From the NCBI GenBank assembly GCA_028817685.1, contig JAPPPC010000657.1:1-6978 (forward strand): DNA of 6,978 nt, in the 5' to 3' direction. Below, in pieces: positions 5,461-6,978 of the stretch (position 1 is its first letter; every line of letters starts with the position of its first letter). Position numbers and translations under genes: made by a program. The notes beneath the pieces are model-generated. The model saw nothing but the letters and a program-made list of their open reading frames with translations. It was not told where the DNA came from and did not search any database. Source of the stretch: Rhodospirillaceae bacterium. Lineage in GTDB: Bacteria; Pseudomonadota; Alphaproteobacteria; UBA8366; GCA-2717185.

Positions 5461-6513
5461 GTGACAGCGCCGGTCGTCATCGCGCTAGACGCTATGGGAG
5501 GAGACCGTGCCCCCCATATTGTTGTGCGCGGGGCGGAATTGGCGCGGGAACGGTTTCCGCAAGTCGAATTCCTGATGTTCGGCGACGAGGCCAAGATCAC
5601 CCCGCTGCTGGACAAGTATGAAGGCCTCAAGGCGGTCACGACGCTGCGGCATTCCGACGGCGTGATCCTGAACGAGGATAAGCCCTCCGCCGCATTGCGC
5701 GGCGGCCGTGATTCGAGCATGCGGCATGCGATTGACGCGGTCAGCGCAGGCGAGGCGAGCGCGGTTATTTCCGCCGGGAACACCGGGGCGTTGATGGCGA
5801 TCGCCAAATTTGTCCTGAAGACGCTGCCCGGTATCGACCGGCCGGCGATCTGCGGTTTTTTCCCGACGGCGCGGGGCGAAGCGGCGATGCTGGATCTCGG
5901 CGCGAACGTACAATGCAATTCACAGAACCTGGTGCAGTTCGCGGTGATGGGCGAGGTATTCGCGCGCACCGTGCTCGGGCTCGAGCGCCCCATCATCGGC
6001 CTGCTGAATGTCGGTACCGAAGAGCTTAAGGGCGTCGAGGAAGTCAGGGAGGCGGCAGCCATCCTTCGGACGATCGATCTGCCGATCGAGTTCAAGGGGT
6101 TTATCGAAGGCACGGATATCGCGGGCGGCACTGTCGATGTCGTGGTGACCGATGGGTTCACCGGGAATGTGGCGTTAAAAACCGCGGAAGGAATCGTCCG
6201 GCTCTATGCCGGGTTCCTGCGCGAAGCGTTCCGTAGCGACTTCATGTCCAAGCTCGGTTACCTGTTCGCCAAACGGCAAATAGAGAAGTTGCGCGAACGC
6301 ATCGATCCGCGGCAATACAACGGCGCCATGCTTCTCGGTCTGAACGGTATCGTCGTGAAAAGCCATGGCGGCACCGATGCGCTGGGGTTTGCGAATGCCA
6401 TCGGTGTCGGCGTCGAGATGGCCCGGCATGGCTTTATGGAAAAGATGACGCAGGATTTCGCCAGCCTTGGTACAGTCGAGGAAGCACAATTGCGGGAAGC
6501 GACAGGGCCGTAA
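5461..6513 (+). CDS. plsX: Phosphate acyltransferase PlsX
   Basis: PlsX makes acyl-phosphate from acyl-ACP and phosphate, the donor for PlsY in the first step of phospholipid synthesis; it acts at the inner face of the membrane. From the GTG at 5461 the protein has 350 residues, normal for the family. Hallmarks are IALDAMGGD (7-15), ISAGNTGALMA (103-113), GANVQCNSQNLVQF, LLNVGTEELKG (181-191) and DGFTGNVALKTAEG (231-244). An upstream GTG at 5452 would add three residues (MEQ). The gene follows rpmF by 34 nt and precedes fabH by 17 nt, the common rpmF-plsX-fabH order that links ribosome production to lipid synthesis. It is intact, with no missing motif. Confidence 0.97.
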   Translation: MTAPVVIALDAMGGDRAPHIVVRGAELARERFPQVEFLMFGDEAKITPLLDKYEGLKAVTTLRHSDGVILNEDKPSAALRGGRDSSMRHAIDAVSAGEASAVISAGNTGALMAIAKFVLKTLPGIDRPAICGFFPTARGEAAMLDLGANVQCNSQNLVQFAVMGEVFARTVLGLERPIIGLLNVGTEELKGVEEVREAAAILRTIDLPIEFKGFIEGTDIAGGTVDVVVTDGFTGNVALKTAEGIVRLYAGFLREAFRSDFMSKLGYLFAKRQIEKLRERIDPRQYNGAMLLGLNGIVVKSHGGTDALGFANAIGVGVEMARHGFMEKMTQDFASLGTVEEAQLREATGP

Positions 6514-6530
6514 CAGGGCTCACTGAAATA

Positions 6531-6978
6531 ATGCTAATGAAAACGGAATCAGAGCAGCAGACGGGCTCGCAATATCCTGAAAGTAATACATTTTCCAAAC
6601 AGGATGGGGTCGTTCGCAAATCACTGGTCGTCGGGTGCGGGGCCTACTTACCGGAAAATATCGTCACGAATGATGATCTGGCGCAGCGAATCGATACTTC
6701 CGATGCCTGGATTCGCAAGCGTACCGGCATCCGTCAGCGCCACATCGCAGCGGATGGCGAACTGACGTCCGATCTCGCGGCGGCGGCCTGCAAGCCGGCG
6801 CTCGAATCTGCCGGTGTCGATCCTGAAGAAGTTGATCTGATCGTTCTGGCGACCTCCACACCAGACAATACGTTTCCGGCGACGGCGACGCGCGTGCAGG
6901 CGATGCTGGGCATCACGCGGGCGGCGGCCTTCGATGTGCAGGCCGTGTGTTCCGGGTTCGTCTACGCGCTGTCGGTGG
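6531..6978 (+). CDS. fabH: Beta-ketoacyl-ACP synthase III (FabH), 3' end cut by window
   Basis: FabH condenses acetyl-CoA with malonyl-ACP to start fatty acid synthesis. The 149 visible codons include GCGAYLPENIVTNDDL, IDTSDAWIRKRTGIRQRHIA, LATSTPDNTFPATA and AFDVQAVCSGFVYAL, in which the catalytic cysteine is residue 140 from the ATG at 6531 (codon at 6948-6950; Cys112 in E. coli). The catalytic His and Asn lie beyond the window. The frame has ATGs at 6531 and 6537 and no later ATG, GTG or TTG before the conserved domain begins with VVRKSLVVGCG at 6609. The protein therefore carries a polar extension of 24-26 residues that typical FabH lacks. No good ribosome-binding site is seen at either ATG. 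It follows plsX closely and is probably in the same transcript. Confidence 0.95.
   Translation, partial: MLMKTESEQQTGSQYPESNTFSKQDGVVRKSLVVGCGAYLPENIVTNDDLAQRIDTSDAWIRKRTGIRQRHIAADGELTSDLAAAACKPALESAGVDPEEVDLIVLATSTPDNTFPATATRVQAMLGITRAAAFDVQAVCSGFVYALSV

Noticed and set aside
5442..6161. A 239-codon minus-strand frame opposite plsX
   Set aside because: Ser/Thr/Ala/Pro-rich with no domain; plsX on the other strand is complete and unmistakable.
1..6978. A new mobile, defence or biosynthetic system
   Set aside because: Every substantial gene belongs to a known housekeeping or transport family, in an order known from alphaproteobacteria, and no integrase, transposase, toxin, repeat array or unknown gene cluster is present.

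Overview
The window reads as chromosomal housekeeping DNA from a GC-rich alphaproteobacterium. The gene order bamE (reverse) / ubiquinol-cytochrome c chaperone / DUF177 (yceD) / rpmF / plsX / fabH is an arrangement known from alphaproteobacteria. The proton-pumping pyrophosphatase resembles the potassium-independent type of Rhodospirillum. This suggests a Rhodospirillales-like organism, but the genus cannot be fixed from the sequence. I see no insertion sequence, phage gene, CRISPR array, tRNA or rRNA.

Layout. Positions 1-1109 hold the 3' part of a major facilitator transporter of unknown substrate. A 199-nt leader (1110-1308) follows, unusually rich in GAAC/GTTC half-sites and including one exact GAAC-N7-GAAC. 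Positions 1309-3369 encode the membrane pyrophosphatase HppA. A strong nested hairpin (3381-3420) separates it from the convergent bamE (3463-3906, minus). From 3907 to 4068 lies a divergent promoter region with apparently overlapping promoters and an alternating purine-pyrimidine palindrome. From 4069 to the right edge all genes run rightward: cytochrome bc1 assembly chaperone, YceD/DUF177, ribosomal protein bL32, PlsX, and the first half of FabH. The chaperone and yceD are 2 nt apart. A 78-nt gap with a possible promoter precedes rpmF, and plsX and fabH follow closely.

How the genes fit together. HppA couples hydrolysis of biosynthetic pyrophosphate to proton export. BamE is a lipoprotein of the outer-membrane beta-barrel machine. 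The rightward cluster joins ribosome assembly (YceD, bL32), respiratory complex assembly (chaperone) and the start of phospholipid and fatty acid synthesis (PlsX, FabH), a growth-linked set.

I found no convincing undescribed system. The observations most worth checking are the GAAC/GTTC cluster before hppA, the AT-rich N-terminal extension of FabH, the overlapping divergent promoters at 3941-3991, and the linkage of a Cbp3-type chaperone to ribosome genes. All promoter, operator and small-ORF calls come from reading by eye and are tentative.
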